Shown in pieces: positions 25,093 to 33,363 of a stretch of DNA of 64,000 bases. The stretch is from Saprospiraceae bacterium. GTDB lineage: Bacteria; Bacteroidota; Bacteroidia; Chitinophagales; Saprospiraceae. The stretch is taken from the NCBI GenBank assembly GCA_016787415.1, contig JAEUUT010000228.1:1-64000 (forward strand). The letters run 5' to 3'. The notes under the pieces were generated by a model, which saw nothing but the letters and a program-made list of their open reading frames with translations, was not told the origin of the DNA and searched no databases. Position 1 is the stretch's first letter; each line of letters begins with the position of its first letter. The translations under genes and the position numbers were made by a program.

Positions 25093-26547
25093 CTATTGCC
25101 GCATCAACCGCAGGGTTTTTGTACCTTTTTTACTTCTGATTTGAAGCAAATACACGCCGGCAGGTAAATTTTCGCCTGACAGCCGGTATTCGGATTGCCC
25201 TGTGCGCATCACATCACTGGCAAGCAGCTTGCCATTAGTATCAATCAGGCTGAACTGGAGTGTTTCGAGTAACGGCTCCGGAAAAAACAGGCGCCAGGAG
25301 TCGGCACTCGGATTGGGCATGACCACAACGGGTAATACCAACGGTTCGTTTTTTACCGATACCAGAAAAAAAGAATCCGGCGTGATAATGCCGGTGGTAT
25401 CGCCGTTTTTTACCCATGCCCGCAACTCCCCATAGTCCCACACTTCAAAACAGGAAATTGCATGACGCACCAGCCCAAGCCCGACGGCATGCTGGCGATA
25501 AAACACCGAACCACAGGGATCACAGGCAAGTACCTGTTCCTGGCCGCCATCGGGCGCCGCATATAAGGCACAACCGCCCCATTGAAAAGGAGTACTCAGG
25601 ATGCCCAGCGTATGACTGAGCCCATACAGGGTGTCGGTCAGCCAGCGCACTTGGCTGCCCTGGGCGCCATTGGGCACATCGGGCACTTGAAAAAACTGCC
25701 CAGGATAGCCGACTGTCCAGGGTTCCGCCAAACCAGGATGGATGCGCCATTGCCCGATGCTGTGGCTGTAGGAAGGAAGCGGCGGCCCCGACCATTGTAA
25801 AACATGCCGGACAAAAGTCTCGACCGTGTACACCAGTGTATCCGCATCAGTAGAACGCTGAATAATACGGCGTTTCACCACGGTATTGCGGTTGGAGGCA
25901 GTGCCGGGTTCCCAGGAAATGTTGCTTTCATATTCCAGTATATCGCCTGAGTTAAAATCGTACAGGGCCTTCCAGTCTGGCAGATTTTCTCCCAGGTTGC
26001 GTGTTGGAATACCTGTGAGCAGATAAGCAGCACCTTCATTTCCATCGGGAAAGCGAAGCAGACCGTGGTTCTTACTGAGAATGATCTGCCGCCCGTCCGA
26101 CAACTGGATGGTTTTGATGGAATCCTGTTCGCCAAATACATCGAATGGAAAGATGCCTTGCACTGTAGCACTCACGTTTTGCAAAGTGTCAAATATCCAG
26201 GTATCGCCTGGCTGGGCCAGTGGAAACAGGACAAACGTAGTTTTTCCGGAAAATATCCAGCTGTTATCCTGCTTGCGCGTGGCTGTTTTTTGCAAAAACT
26301 GCCCCTGATTGGCCAATTTTCCTGGTTGTAGCGCGCAAGTGTCACAATTCATAACAACCTTGTTTAGAAAAAGTAACAAGTCGCCCGAGGGAAGTATTTG
26401 CTGGGAGTCGGCCTGAATGATATTGGAAATTAACAGAGAATCAGATTGTCTGAAACTGTATTGATCGGCAGGAGTTAGGGGCAACCAGTTTTGTGCGTGG
26501 GCTACACAGGCATACACACATAATGTAAATAGTAATCGGTATTTCAT
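25093..26547 (-). CDS. Secreted protein with T9SS type A sorting domain
   Basis: 484 residues. It has a signal peptide MKYRLLFTLCVYACVAHA and a middle region without recognised domains but with beta-strand-like, Trp-rich segments. A C-terminal Por domain spans ~405-484 (VVMPNPSADSWRLFFPEPLL ... NLPAGVYLLQIRSKKGTKTLRL). It is expected to be exported through Sec and T9SS. The function is unknown; the QLSDGRQIILSKNHGLLRFP stretch is common in Bacteroidota extracellular proteins that I cannot name. It is monocistronic. Confidence 0.82.
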   Translation of the reverse strand: MKYRLLFTLCVYACVAHAQNWLPLTPADQYSFRQSDSLLISNIIQADSQQILPSGDLLLFLNKVVMNCDTCALQPGKLANQGQFLQKTATRKQDNSWIFSGKTTFVLFPLAQPGDTWIFDTLQNVSATVQGIFPFDVFGEQDSIKTIQLSDGRQIILSKNHGLLRFPDGNEGAAYLLTGIPTRNLGENLPDWKALYDFNSGDILEYESNISWEPGTASNRNTVVKRRIIQRSTDADTLVYTVETFVRHVLQWSGPPLPSYSHSIGQWRIHPGLAEPWTVGYPGQFFQVPDVPNGAQGSQVRWLTDTLYGLSHTLGILSTPFQWGGCALYAAPDGGQEQVLACDPCGSVFYRQHAVGLGLVRHAISCFEVWDYGELRAWVKNGDTTGIITPDSFFLVSVKNEPLVLPVVVMPNPSADSWRLFFPEPLLETLQFSLIDTNGKLLASDVMRTGQSEYRLSGENLPAGVYLLQIRSKKGTKTLRLMRQ

Positions 26548-26642
26548 CGCAGGGTCGGTTTCGGTTTGACTCTTGCAAAGTAATCCGCTTACGACATAAA
26601 AAACTGAAAAAACTGCCAGAGTGCCTATTTCAGGCTGAAAAG

Positions 26643-27221
26643 TCAGGGTTGGAATGGCGCCGTCCCGTACACTTTTCCCTGTCGGGTCATCTTGATCAAG
26701 TAATTAAGTCTTTTCTGTGCTTCCGGCTGGCGACTGGCGCCACGGACTTCGGCAATCCAGCCAATTTTGAGCCGTTTATAATGGTGCGGAAATGCCTGAA
26801 ATGTTGCCCACACTGATTCCTCGGCCTGCAATTGTTCCAGCACCCAGTCGGGGATGTGTAGCGGGTCGTCGGGGGAGCCGATTTGCGACTCGATGGCCGC
26901 AATACCGGCAGGCATTATTAGGCCCTGTCGTTGCAATTTCCATACGCGCTGGCGGTTCAGTTCGGATAAAAATGATTTTTTTCTTCGTGGCGTGGTGCGC
27001 TGCACCATGCTGTCTTCATCGTATTTCTTGACAGCACCGTCTATCCAGCCGAAACACAGGCATTCTTCCACCAGTTCGTCGTAGGTGATACAAGGCATGC
27101 CGGAGGCTTTTCGGAAGGTGCGCACCCACACTTCCGTTTGTGACTGGTGGTTGGCTTCGAGCCAGGCGCGCCATTCGGTGCGGTTGAGGGGATAGACGAC
27201 GGAGGAGATTTCCATGGGCAT
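26643..27221 (-). CDS. YdeI/OmpD-associated family protein
   Basis: 192 residues. It shows the family core: EWRAWLEANHQSQTEVWVRT (~15-34), YDELVEECLCFGWIDGAVKK (~47-66) with the conserved FGWIDG, then RRKKSFLSELNRQRVWKL and a C-terminal EAQKRLNYLIKMTRQGKVYG. The family is linked to bacteriocin or peptide resistance in Proteobacteria; its biochemical role is not known. ATG 27221 (MPMEISS) lies inside the type A half element; the second ATG at 27215 is an alternative start just at its border. It is 4 bp from the msrB stop, so it is translationally coupled. Confidence 0.83.
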   Translation of the reverse strand: MPMEISSVVYPLNRTEWRAWLEANHQSQTEVWVRTFRKASGMPCITYDELVEECLCFGWIDGAVKKYDEDSMVQRTTPRRKKSFLSELNRQRVWKLQRQGLIMPAGIAAIESQIGSPDDPLHIPDWVLEQLQAEESVWATFQAFPHHYKRLKIGWIAEVRGASRQPEAQKRLNYLIKMTRQGKVYGTAPFQP

Positions 27222-27260
27222 CCTTCTAATCCTTAAAATCCTGCCAATCCTGATTCAACC
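27216..27260. repeat. Type A half element shared by msrB end and ydeI-like start
   Basis: One nonamer arm (ttctaatcc, ttaaaatcc, tgccaatcc, tgattcaa). Read on the minus strand it encodes the last msrB residues (LNQDWQDFKD and TAG), and its ggatgccc edge supplies the ATG of the next gene. Confidence 0.85.
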
Positions 27261-27834
27261 CTCCACTCAACACATCCGGTTCAAAATCCAGCACAACTGA
27301 ATTCATGCAAAATCGCTTGCCTGTGGGTGGCGGTCCATCGTCGAACAGGTGACCCAGGTGGCTGCCGCAGCGTCCGCACAGCACCTCTACGCGTTCCATG
27401 TTGTAGGAGTGATCGTCTTGATAAGCGACGCTATTGGGGCGAACGGTTTCAAAAAAACTCGGCCAGCCGCATTCGCTGGCAAATTTACTGTCCGAACGAA
27501 ACAATGCATTGCCACAAACCGCACAATAATAGGTGCCGATGCCGGTGTAATTCCAGTATTTGCCTGTAAAAGCATATTCCGTGTCTTTTTCGCGGGCTAC
27601 CTGGTAAATACTGTCGGGCAGAATTTTTTTCCACTCCGCATCCGACACATGGAGTACAGTAGTGTCGGAACGGGAATAGTATGGGTTGGTAGCAGGGGAG
27701 TTGCCCTCGGCAGGGGGGGCGGAGGAGGCTACCTGTCCTGCTTTGGGTCGGCAAGATGTCAAAATGGCAAGTATGGCAAACAATAATACGCGCATTGTAA
27801 AAAGGATATTTGGTGTGTAATATGTACGGGTCAT
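27226..27834 (-). CDS. msrB: Peptide-methionine (R)-S-oxide reductase, lipoprotein
   Basis: Reduces methionine-R-sulfoxide in proteins. 202 residues from the longest start; the second Met (MRVLLFAILAILTSC, residue 14) gives a clear lipoprotein signal with lipobox ILTSC, so ATG 27795 is probably the real start and the enzyme is anchored in the periplasm. The MsrB domain has two zinc CxxC pairs (CAVC and CGRC), the GWPSF substrate motif and the catalytic Cys in KRFCMNSVVLDF (usually RYCINS). The C-terminal ten residues are encoded by the type A repeat. The neighbour downstream is the ydeI-like gene. Confidence 0.92.
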   Translation of the reverse strand: MTRTYYTPNILFTMRVLLFAILAILTSCRPKAGQVASSAPPAEGNSPATNPYYSRSDTTVLHVSDAEWKKILPDSIYQVAREKDTEYAFTGKYWNYTGIGTYYCAVCGNALFRSDSKFASECGWPSFFETVRPNSVAYQDDHSYNMERVEVLCGRCGSHLGHLFDDGPPPTGKRFCMNSVVLDFEPDVLSGGLNQDWQDFKD

Positions 27835-27944
27835 AAGGTTTTGAAGTTTTTAAAACAGCCAGATGTGTTATTTGTTGGGGTTGTGAATGTGGCCAAACAG
27901 ATAAAAAGTTCCAATTTTACCGCTAATTGAAAACCTGCTTGTCT

Positions 27945-29081
27945 ATGCGTCTCTTGTTGTTGTTGTTGTTGTTGTTTTGTTTTTCCTGCAACATCGCGTT
28001 ACAAAATCCATCGCCCAGTGCCGATATTTCCGGGCAGAGTTCCAGTCCGGTACACACCTGGTGGCTGATTCTGGTATCGGGTTTTTCTGCCTCTATCCTG
28101 TTTTTTATCTGGAAAAACCTGGCTGGCTACCACCGCATTCGCTGGCTCCAATTGTGGCATATCATCATCAGGCAAGTGGGCAACGAGCAGTATGACCTGG
28201 GCGTGCTGGCTCTGTCGCTGGCCATACTCTGCTGGTTGGTGTCGGGCTTGTTTTCTCTGGTGCAGGCGCCTTTTGTGCAGTTGCTGGCTACCAGTGTGTG
28301 TTCTTCGCTTAATTCGGGGTTTTTGCTGCTTTTTTTGCGGCATCTCGACAAAGAAGACCTGCCCCCATCGTTCAGTGCTTATTTTCCTACCCGGCACACC
28401 ATCTGGACGGTTTTTATCATGGTGGTGCTGGTAACAGGTAGCCTTGCGGTTTGTGTACACACGGTTGGTTTGCCAGATTTTGCCATGCTGATACCCGACC
28501 TGGCATTTTCACTGTACACCTTGTATTTCATCGGATTCAGTTTTTTTTACCTGCTGGAAACACGCCTCAAAAGTGTTGAAATCGCAGTGCTTTCATGGGT
28601 ACCCATTGTTATTACCCTGCTGGCCGAGGTATTCCAACTGGTTTCTTCAAAACAAAACGGCCTGTCCGACCCCGTTCTGAAAATGTGGCATGAAACGCTG
28701 CTATTTTCCTATAAACCGCTGCTGATTATCTCCTATTTCGTACTGATTTATTCCTGGCAATTAAAACGCATCAACCGGAAAGAAATGCTACCATCTGCCA
28801 AACCCGGCCGGCCTGCGCCGGACACCGTCAGCGCAGATGTACAGGCGGGCCGGGAACAATACCGCTTGCTGGGCCCCAAGGACTGGATGATACTGGAAGC
28901 CCTGGTGCGGGGTGAAAAAACCACGGCCATTGCAGCCGCCTACCCTGCCGATTTTCCCAACGGCGCCAAGGGGGTCGACGACCGCATTGGCGCCATTGCC
29001 CGGGAGTTTCAGTTGAGCGGGCAATCGCAAATAAAAATTGTGGTGACGGCGCTGAAGCGAGGGCTGCTGGCGTATCCTTGA
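27945..29081 (+). CDS. 7TM membrane protein with C-terminal LuxR-like HTH
   Basis: About 378 residues from ATG 27945 (a TTG six codons earlier is also open). A signal-like leader (MRLLLLLLLLFCFSC, a probable lipobox) is followed by about seven hydrophobic segments between ~45 and 280 (e.g. LGVLALSLAILCWLVSGLFS, TIWTVFIMVVLVTGSLAVCV). The last ~75 residues follow a LuxR/GerE pattern: LGPKDWMILEALVRGEKTTAIA ... VDDRIGAIAREFQL ... VVTALKRGLL. This matches L..kd..iL..l..G..t..IA and an Alk.GLL ending. It is probably a membrane-bound transcription regulator; the signal is unknown. Ending 2 bp after the stop is a type C array arm. Confidence 0.75.
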   Translation: MRLLLLLLLLFCFSCNIALQNPSPSADISGQSSSPVHTWWLILVSGFSASILFFIWKNLAGYHRIRWLQLWHIIIRQVGNEQYDLGVLALSLAILCWLVSGLFSLVQAPFVQLLATSVCSSLNSGFLLLFLRHLDKEDLPPSFSAYFPTRHTIWTVFIMVVLVTGSLAVCVHTVGLPDFAMLIPDLAFSLYTLYFIGFSFFYLLETRLKSVEIAVLSWVPIVITLLAEVFQLVSSKQNGLSDPVLKMWHETLLFSYKPLLIISYFVLIYSWQLKRINRKEMLPSAKPGRPAPDTVSADVQAGREQYRLLGPKDWMILEALVRGEKTTAIAAAYPADFPNGAKGVDDRIGAIAREFQLSGQSQIKIVVTALKRGLLAYP

Positions 29082-29082
29082 C

Positions 29083-29114
29083 AGAGGTGAGAGGTGAGAG
29101 GTGAGAAGTGAGAG
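29083..29114. repeat. Type C heptamer array, single arm
   Basis: Tandem gaggtga / gaagtga heptamers start 2 bp after the upstream stop. No inverted partner is seen. Confidence 0.75.
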
Positions 29115-29184
29115 ATTCCCCCAAATTTCCGGTCTTTTCCCCCAAATCGACTTTTTGCGGTTTTTCCCTGCATAGGTCGGCTTC

Positions 29185-29192
29185 TACTTTTG
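29185..29192 (+). promoter_or_regulatory. -7 promoter element (TACTTTTG) of the amino-acid permease
   Basis: An exact TAnnTTTG. The start site would be near 29198, downstream of the in-frame ATG at 29194, which argues for the ATG at 29242. Confidence 0.5.
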
Positions 29193-29241
29193 AATGCAGG
29201 CGTCGGAATATCCCGGCGTCGGGTTTCAAAAGAAAAGACAG

Positions 29242-30906
29242 ATGCCGAACAACCTTTTTCGCAGGAAAACAATCGACTCCATTTTACAGGATGCCTACAA
29301 CAAAAGCGCAGATCATGAAGCGCATGGCCTCAAACGTGTATTAAGTCTGCGCGACCTTACTTTTTTCGGGATAGCAGCCATCATCGGCGCCGGAAGTTTC
29401 AGTGCGCTGGGCCCGGCCATTTACAACGGCGGCCCCGGCGTATCGATATTATTCGTATTATGTGGTATAGCCTGTGCCTTCACGGCCTTGTGCTACTCCG
29501 ATTTTGCGAGCCGCATCCCGGTGGCCGGCAGTGCTTACACCTATGCATACGCATCGCTGGGTGAAATTGTGGCCTGGATCATCGGCTGGGCATTGCTCAT
29601 GGAATACGCCATCGGAAATGTGTACGTGGCATTTTCCTGGAGTGATTATTTCACCTCGTTGTTGTCGAGGCTGCATGTACCCTTGCCGGAATTTCTGACC
29701 TGTAGTTACAGCGAAGCAGCCGGTAGCAGCCGCGCCGATCTCGTACGCGCCTGGGAGTCGGCGCCGCAAGTGGGTGGCCTGCGCCTGATTGTCGACCTGC
29801 CTGCATTGGTGATCAATGCACTGATTACCTGGCTAGTGTACATCGGCATCCGCGAATCGCGCAATTTCAGCAATGTAATGGTGATGATGAAATTGTCGAT
29901 TATTGCCCTGATCCTGCTCATTACCGGATATTTGATTTTCCATAACGGACTCACTTACAACTGGACGCCGCCGAATGCCGCAGGCGAACACAGTTTTTTC
30001 CCCAATCAGTTCAGTGGCGTGATGAAAGCGGTGAGTGGCGTTTTTTTTGCCTACATCGGCTTCGATGCCGTGAGTATTCTGGCAGAAGAAAGCAAAAACC
30101 CGCAACGCGACCTGCCGCGCGGTATGATTTTGTCGCTGGTAATTTGCACCATTATTTACATCCTGCTGTCGCTGGCGCTCACCGGCGTAGTGCCATACGA
30201 CCGCTTTATGAATGTAAACGACCCGCTGGCGTTCATTTTTGAGCCGCAAAACCTGAATATCGGCTGGATGCAGTTCATTGTTGCTGTGTGTGCGGTCATT
30301 GCCATGAGCAGTGTCATGCTGGTGATGCAAATGGGCCAGCCGCGCATCTGGATGAGCATGAGCCGCGACGGGCTGATGCCTGCTGCATTTCAAAAAATTC
30401 ATCCCAAATACAAAACACCGCATATTGCCACGCTGATGACGGGCCTGGTGGTGGGCTCCATGATCGTGTTGAGCAACAGCCGCTTTGTACTCGATTTTAC
30501 GAGCACAGGTACTTTGTTTGCTTTTGTGATTGTTTGTGCCGGCGTATTATTCCTGCCGCGCAAGAAAAAGACGCCCGGGCAGTTTCATATGCCTTACTGG
30601 AACGGGAAATACGTGTACCCTTTACTGGTGCTGGGTGGATTTGTGGCATTTGCCATTTTTAATTGGAGCGCACTGTTCGGCCATGTACCCACCATTCTGT
30701 TTTGGCTGATTTGCGGTGCCCTGGCAGTGCTGACTTTTTTGAAAAACCTGTCCATGATCCCCCTGATGGGGCTTACGTCCTGCCTCTACCTGCTTACGGG
30801 CATCCAGGAAAGCAACTGGAAATGGTTTTTTATCTGGTTCGGCGTAGGGCTGGTGGTGTATGGGGTGGGGAGGTTGAATCAGGATTTTAAGGATAAGAAG
30901 GATTAG
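29242..30906 (+). CDS. APC-family amino-acid permease
   Basis: About 554 residues from ATG 29242 (MPNNLFRRKTIDSIL). An upstream ATG at 29194 overlaps the promoter. There are about 12-13 TM helices with the APC consensus GIAAIIGAGSFSALG in TM1 and PVAGSAYTYAYASLGEIVAW in TM3, and YIGFDAVSILAEESKNPQRDLP after TM6. It resembles the cationic/branched amino-acid (CAT-type) exchangers. The substrate is unknown. The final residues LNQDFKDKKD and the TAG stop are encoded by the type A palindrome, so its natural C-terminus has been replaced. Confidence 0.9.
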   Translation: MPNNLFRRKTIDSILQDAYNKSADHEAHGLKRVLSLRDLTFFGIAAIIGAGSFSALGPAIYNGGPGVSILFVLCGIACAFTALCYSDFASRIPVAGSAYTYAYASLGEIVAWIIGWALLMEYAIGNVYVAFSWSDYFTSLLSRLHVPLPEFLTCSYSEAAGSSRADLVRAWESAPQVGGLRLIVDLPALVINALITWLVYIGIRESRNFSNVMVMMKLSIIALILLITGYLIFHNGLTYNWTPPNAAGEHSFFPNQFSGVMKAVSGVFFAYIGFDAVSILAEESKNPQRDLPRGMILSLVICTIIYILLSLALTGVVPYDRFMNVNDPLAFIFEPQNLNIGWMQFIVAVCAVIAMSSVMLVMQMGQPRIWMSMSRDGLMPAAFQKIHPKYKTPHIATLMTGLVVGSMIVLSNSRFVLDFTSTGTLFAFVIVCAGVLFLPRKKKTPGQFHMPYWNGKYVYPLLVLGGFVAFAIFNWSALFGHVPTILFWLICGALAVLTFLKNLSMIPLMGLTSCLYLLTGIQESNWKWFFIWFGVGLVVYGVGRLNQDFKDKKD

Positions 30907-31044
30907 AAGGATTCCCGACGAGATATCGAAATTAATAAAATTGGACTGAAAATAAGCCTTCTGGACCAATTGAAATTAATTATTGGAATTTCGACATCTC
31001 GTTGGGAATCCTTCTAATCCTTAAAATCCTGCCAATCCTGATTC
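30875..31044. repeat. Type A palindrome, complete 170-bp copy
   Basis: The same architecture and length as 3095-3264. The inner stem reads CCCGACGAGATATCG paired with CGACATCTCGTTGGG and so differs from the other copies while remaining paired apart from single mismatches. It encodes the permease C-terminus on its left arm and lies 100 bp upstream of carA. Confidence 0.92.
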
Positions 31045-31144
31045 ATCCCTTCACCTTCCCTTTGAAAACCCCATTAATTAACCGACCTTTGCGCCCGGTT
31101 TCAGCGCAACAGATTGTTCCGCTCTCATTATTCAATCTTTTACC

Positions 31145-32227
31145 TTGAAAGCGATTCTCCTTCTCGAAGACGGCACCGTGTTTCACGGCAAGGCAGCCGG
31201 CAAAATCGGTACAACTACCGGTGAAATTTGTTTCAACACCGGCATGACCGGTTACCAGGAAATTTTTACAGACCCATCCTATACCGGCCAGGTGCTCGTG
31301 GCTACCAATGTCCATATAGGCAATTATGGTATTAAAAAGGATGAGGTGGAGAGTGAAAGCGTCAAGATTGCCGGATTTATCTGCCGCAATTTTAACGTGC
31401 CATTTAGCCGGCAAGTGGCCGACCAGAGCATTCAGGACTATTTCGAAGCGGAAGGGCTGGTGGCTATTCACGACCTCGACACCCGCGCCATTGTGCAGCA
31501 CATCCGCGAGCGGGGCGCCCAGAACTGCATTATTTCTTCGGAAACTGACGATGTGGAAGAACTAAAAAAACGACTGGCTGCCACTCCTGGCATGGCCGGG
31601 CTCGAACTTTCCAGCCACATCACTACCCGCGAGCCTTATTTTATCGGCGATGAAAATGCAAAATACCGCATTGCCGTGATGGATTATGGGGTAAAAAAGA
31701 ATATCCTGCGCTGTTTCGACGAACGCGACTGCTACCTGAAAGTTTTTCCCGCCAAAACGGATTTCAGCGAAGTAAAAGCCTGGAACCCACACGGCTATTT
31801 TTTGTCCAACGGCCCCGGCGACCCCTCCTCCATGCCTTACGCGGTGGAAAATGTAAAGAAAATGCTGGCCGATGGAAAGCCGCTGTTCGGCATTTGCCTA
31901 GGACAACAATTGCTGGCCCTGGCTGCCGGACTGCCTACCTACAAACTGCACCACGGCCACCGCGGCCTCAACCACCCGGTGAAAAATCTGGTGACCGGCC
32001 TCTCCGAAATCACCAGCCAGAACCACGGTTTTGGCGTACTCGAACAAGCCGTCTATGACAGCCCTTCTATCGTGGAGGCTACGCACCTCAATCTGAACGA
32101 CCAGACTATCGAAGGTATTCGCCTGAAAAACTATCCGGCCTTCAGCGTACAATACCACCCGGAAGCCAGCCCGGGCCCGCACGATGCGCGGTATTTGTTT
32201 GATCAGTTTGTGACCCAAATGAGTTAG
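31145..32227 (+). CDS. carA: Carbamoyl-phosphate synthase small subunit
   Basis: The glutaminase subunit that delivers ammonia to CarB for arginine and pyrimidine synthesis. 360 residues, normal. Start TTG 31145 (TTG-AAA-GCG-ATT). The N-domain has the family's AILLLEDGTVFHGKAAG. The class I glutaminase carries the nucleophile Cys in PLFGICLGQQLLALAAG (~245) and the His/Glu pair in SVQYHPEASPGPHD (~333-346). The conserved KLHHGHRGLNHPV is present. carB is not adjacent, which is common in Bacteroidota. The stop TAG is at the edge of a type D array. Confidence 0.96.
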   Translation: MKAILLLEDGTVFHGKAAGKIGTTTGEICFNTGMTGYQEIFTDPSYTGQVLVATNVHIGNYGIKKDEVESESVKIAGFICRNFNVPFSRQVADQSIQDYFEAEGLVAIHDLDTRAIVQHIRERGAQNCIISSETDDVEELKKRLAATPGMAGLELSSHITTREPYFIGDENAKYRIAVMDYGVKKNILRCFDERDCYLKVFPAKTDFSEVKAWNPHGYFLSNGPGDPSSMPYAVENVKKMLADGKPLFGICLGQQLLALAAGLPTYKLHHGHRGLNHPVKNLVTGLSEITSQNHGFGVLEQAVYDSPSIVEATHLNLNDQTIEGIRLKNYPAFSVQYHPEASPGPHDARYLFDQFVTQMS

Positions 32228-32438
32228 TTATTGGTTATCAGTTATCTGTTATCGGGGGTGGTAAGGAGACCCATTTGTACAATTTATTGGCTACTCGATA
32301 AGGCATGCTAAACAATTGTACAAATGGTCTCCTTACCACCCCTGATAACTAATAACCGATAACTGATAACACGTACAGATGGTCTCCTTATCACCCCCGA
32401 TAACAGATAACTGATAACTGATAACTGATAACCAACTA
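32225..32438. repeat. Type D heptamer palindrome between convergent genes
   Basis: The arms are ttatcag / ttatctg / ttatcgg heptamers. The inner stem gtaaggagacc (32261-) pairs with ggtctccttac (32327-) and continues as atttgtacaa / ttgtacaaat. A second partial copy of the inner stem is at 32381-32390. Both TAG stops (carA at 32225-32227 and enoyl-CoA hydratase at 32436-32438) lie exactly on its outer edges in the sequence agttag. Confidence 0.9.
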
Positions 32439-33206
32439 ACTTTTCTTAAACGCCGCAATCGCCTCTTTCGAAAACGAGGTAAGCGCCAGTCGGCCGCTGA
32501 TAGCGGCACGTTCGTGCAGCAATGTATCCCAGTGATCGGTGCCCTGCCAGAATACCTTTTTGAGTTCGGCCAGCGCTTCCGGACTGTAGGAGCACAGGTT
32601 TTTGCAAAAATGGTCGAGGTAGGCGTCCAGTTGCTCTACAGTATCAAACACTTCCTGATACAGGTTGTGGGCCTTGCCCCATTCGGCTGTTTGCCATTCG
32701 GAAGGTGTAAGAGACAGTTGGGAAAATGCCGCCACACCGACTTTGCGCTCCACGGCCGGGCCGATGACAAATGGGCCGAAACCCACCGCCAGTTCACTCA
32801 ACCGAAAAGTAGCATAATGTGATGCCATACAAAAATCCGTCGCAGCCGATAGCCCTACCCCGCCGCCTACGGATTTGCCATGAATACGACCCACCACGAT
32901 TTTCGGGCATTTGCGCATGGCATTGATCACATTTCCAAAACCGGAAAAGAACGCCTTTCCCGTCTCGAAGTCATTGATCGCCATCAACTCGTCGAAACTG
33001 GCGCCTGCACAAAATGTCTTGTGCTCGGCGCTGCGCAATACCACAATTTTGGCAGCGGCATTTCGGCCCGCAGCCTCGAATGCCGCAGCCAGTTCTGCCA
33101 GCAAACGACTGGGCAGGCTGTTGTGGTTGGGGTGGTAAAATATAATGTGCAGGGCTCCTTCGGGTGTCAGTTCGGAGCGAACGTAGCCTTGTTGTGTAAT
33201 ATCCAT
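32436..33206 (-). CDS. Enoyl-CoA hydratase/isomerase family protein
   Basis: 256 residues of the crotonase superfamily. It shows the first oxyanion-hole region VVLRSAEHKTFCAGASFDEL (~54-73) and the second GRIHGKSVGGGVGLSAATDF (~105-124), in which the usual catalytic Glu positions must be checked. Family members hydrate or isomerise acyl-CoA thioesters in fatty-acid or aromatic catabolism; the reaction cannot be assigned. The C-terminal residues FKKS abut a type D array. It is divergent from the nitrilase gene, with a type B palindrome between the two start codons. Confidence 0.87.
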   Translation of the reverse strand: MDITQQGYVRSELTPEGALHIIFYHPNHNSLPSRLLAELAAAFEAAGRNAAAKIVVLRSAEHKTFCAGASFDELMAINDFETGKAFFSGFGNVINAMRKCPKIVVGRIHGKSVGGGVGLSAATDFCMASHYATFRLSELAVGFGPFVIGPAVERKVGVAAFSQLSLTPSEWQTAEWGKAHNLYQEVFDTVEQLDAYLDHFCKNLCSYSPEALAELKKVFWQGTDHWDTLLHERAAISGRLALTSFSKEAIAAFKKS

Positions 33207-33223
33207 GGGGCGAAGATAAATAA

Positions 33224-33362
33224 GAGTCCTGAGTCCGGAGTCGTAAGTCCTGAGTCGGGCATCGTTCGTGGAGAATGTGTATGTTGAAAATCAATCGTAC
33301 CTTTCGACCAACCAATACCTGATCGCCGTCGACTCAGGACTTACGACTCAGGACTCCGGACT
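33224..33362. repeat. Type B heptamer palindrome in a divergent promoter region
   Basis: The left arm (33224-33257) and right arm (33330-33362) are the same heptamers, but one gactcca unit has swapped position between the arms. The usual gtagagtacac core is absent; a 72-bp loop holds a TACCTTTC promoter-like element (33298-33305). It lies between the starts of two divergent genes and so cannot be a terminator for them. Confidence 0.85.
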
Positions 33363-33363
33363 T

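Noticed and set aside
29194-29241. Upstream ATG start for the amino-acid permease
   Set aside because: It overlaps the predicted promoter and would precede the start site; the added residues do not look like a transporter N-terminus.
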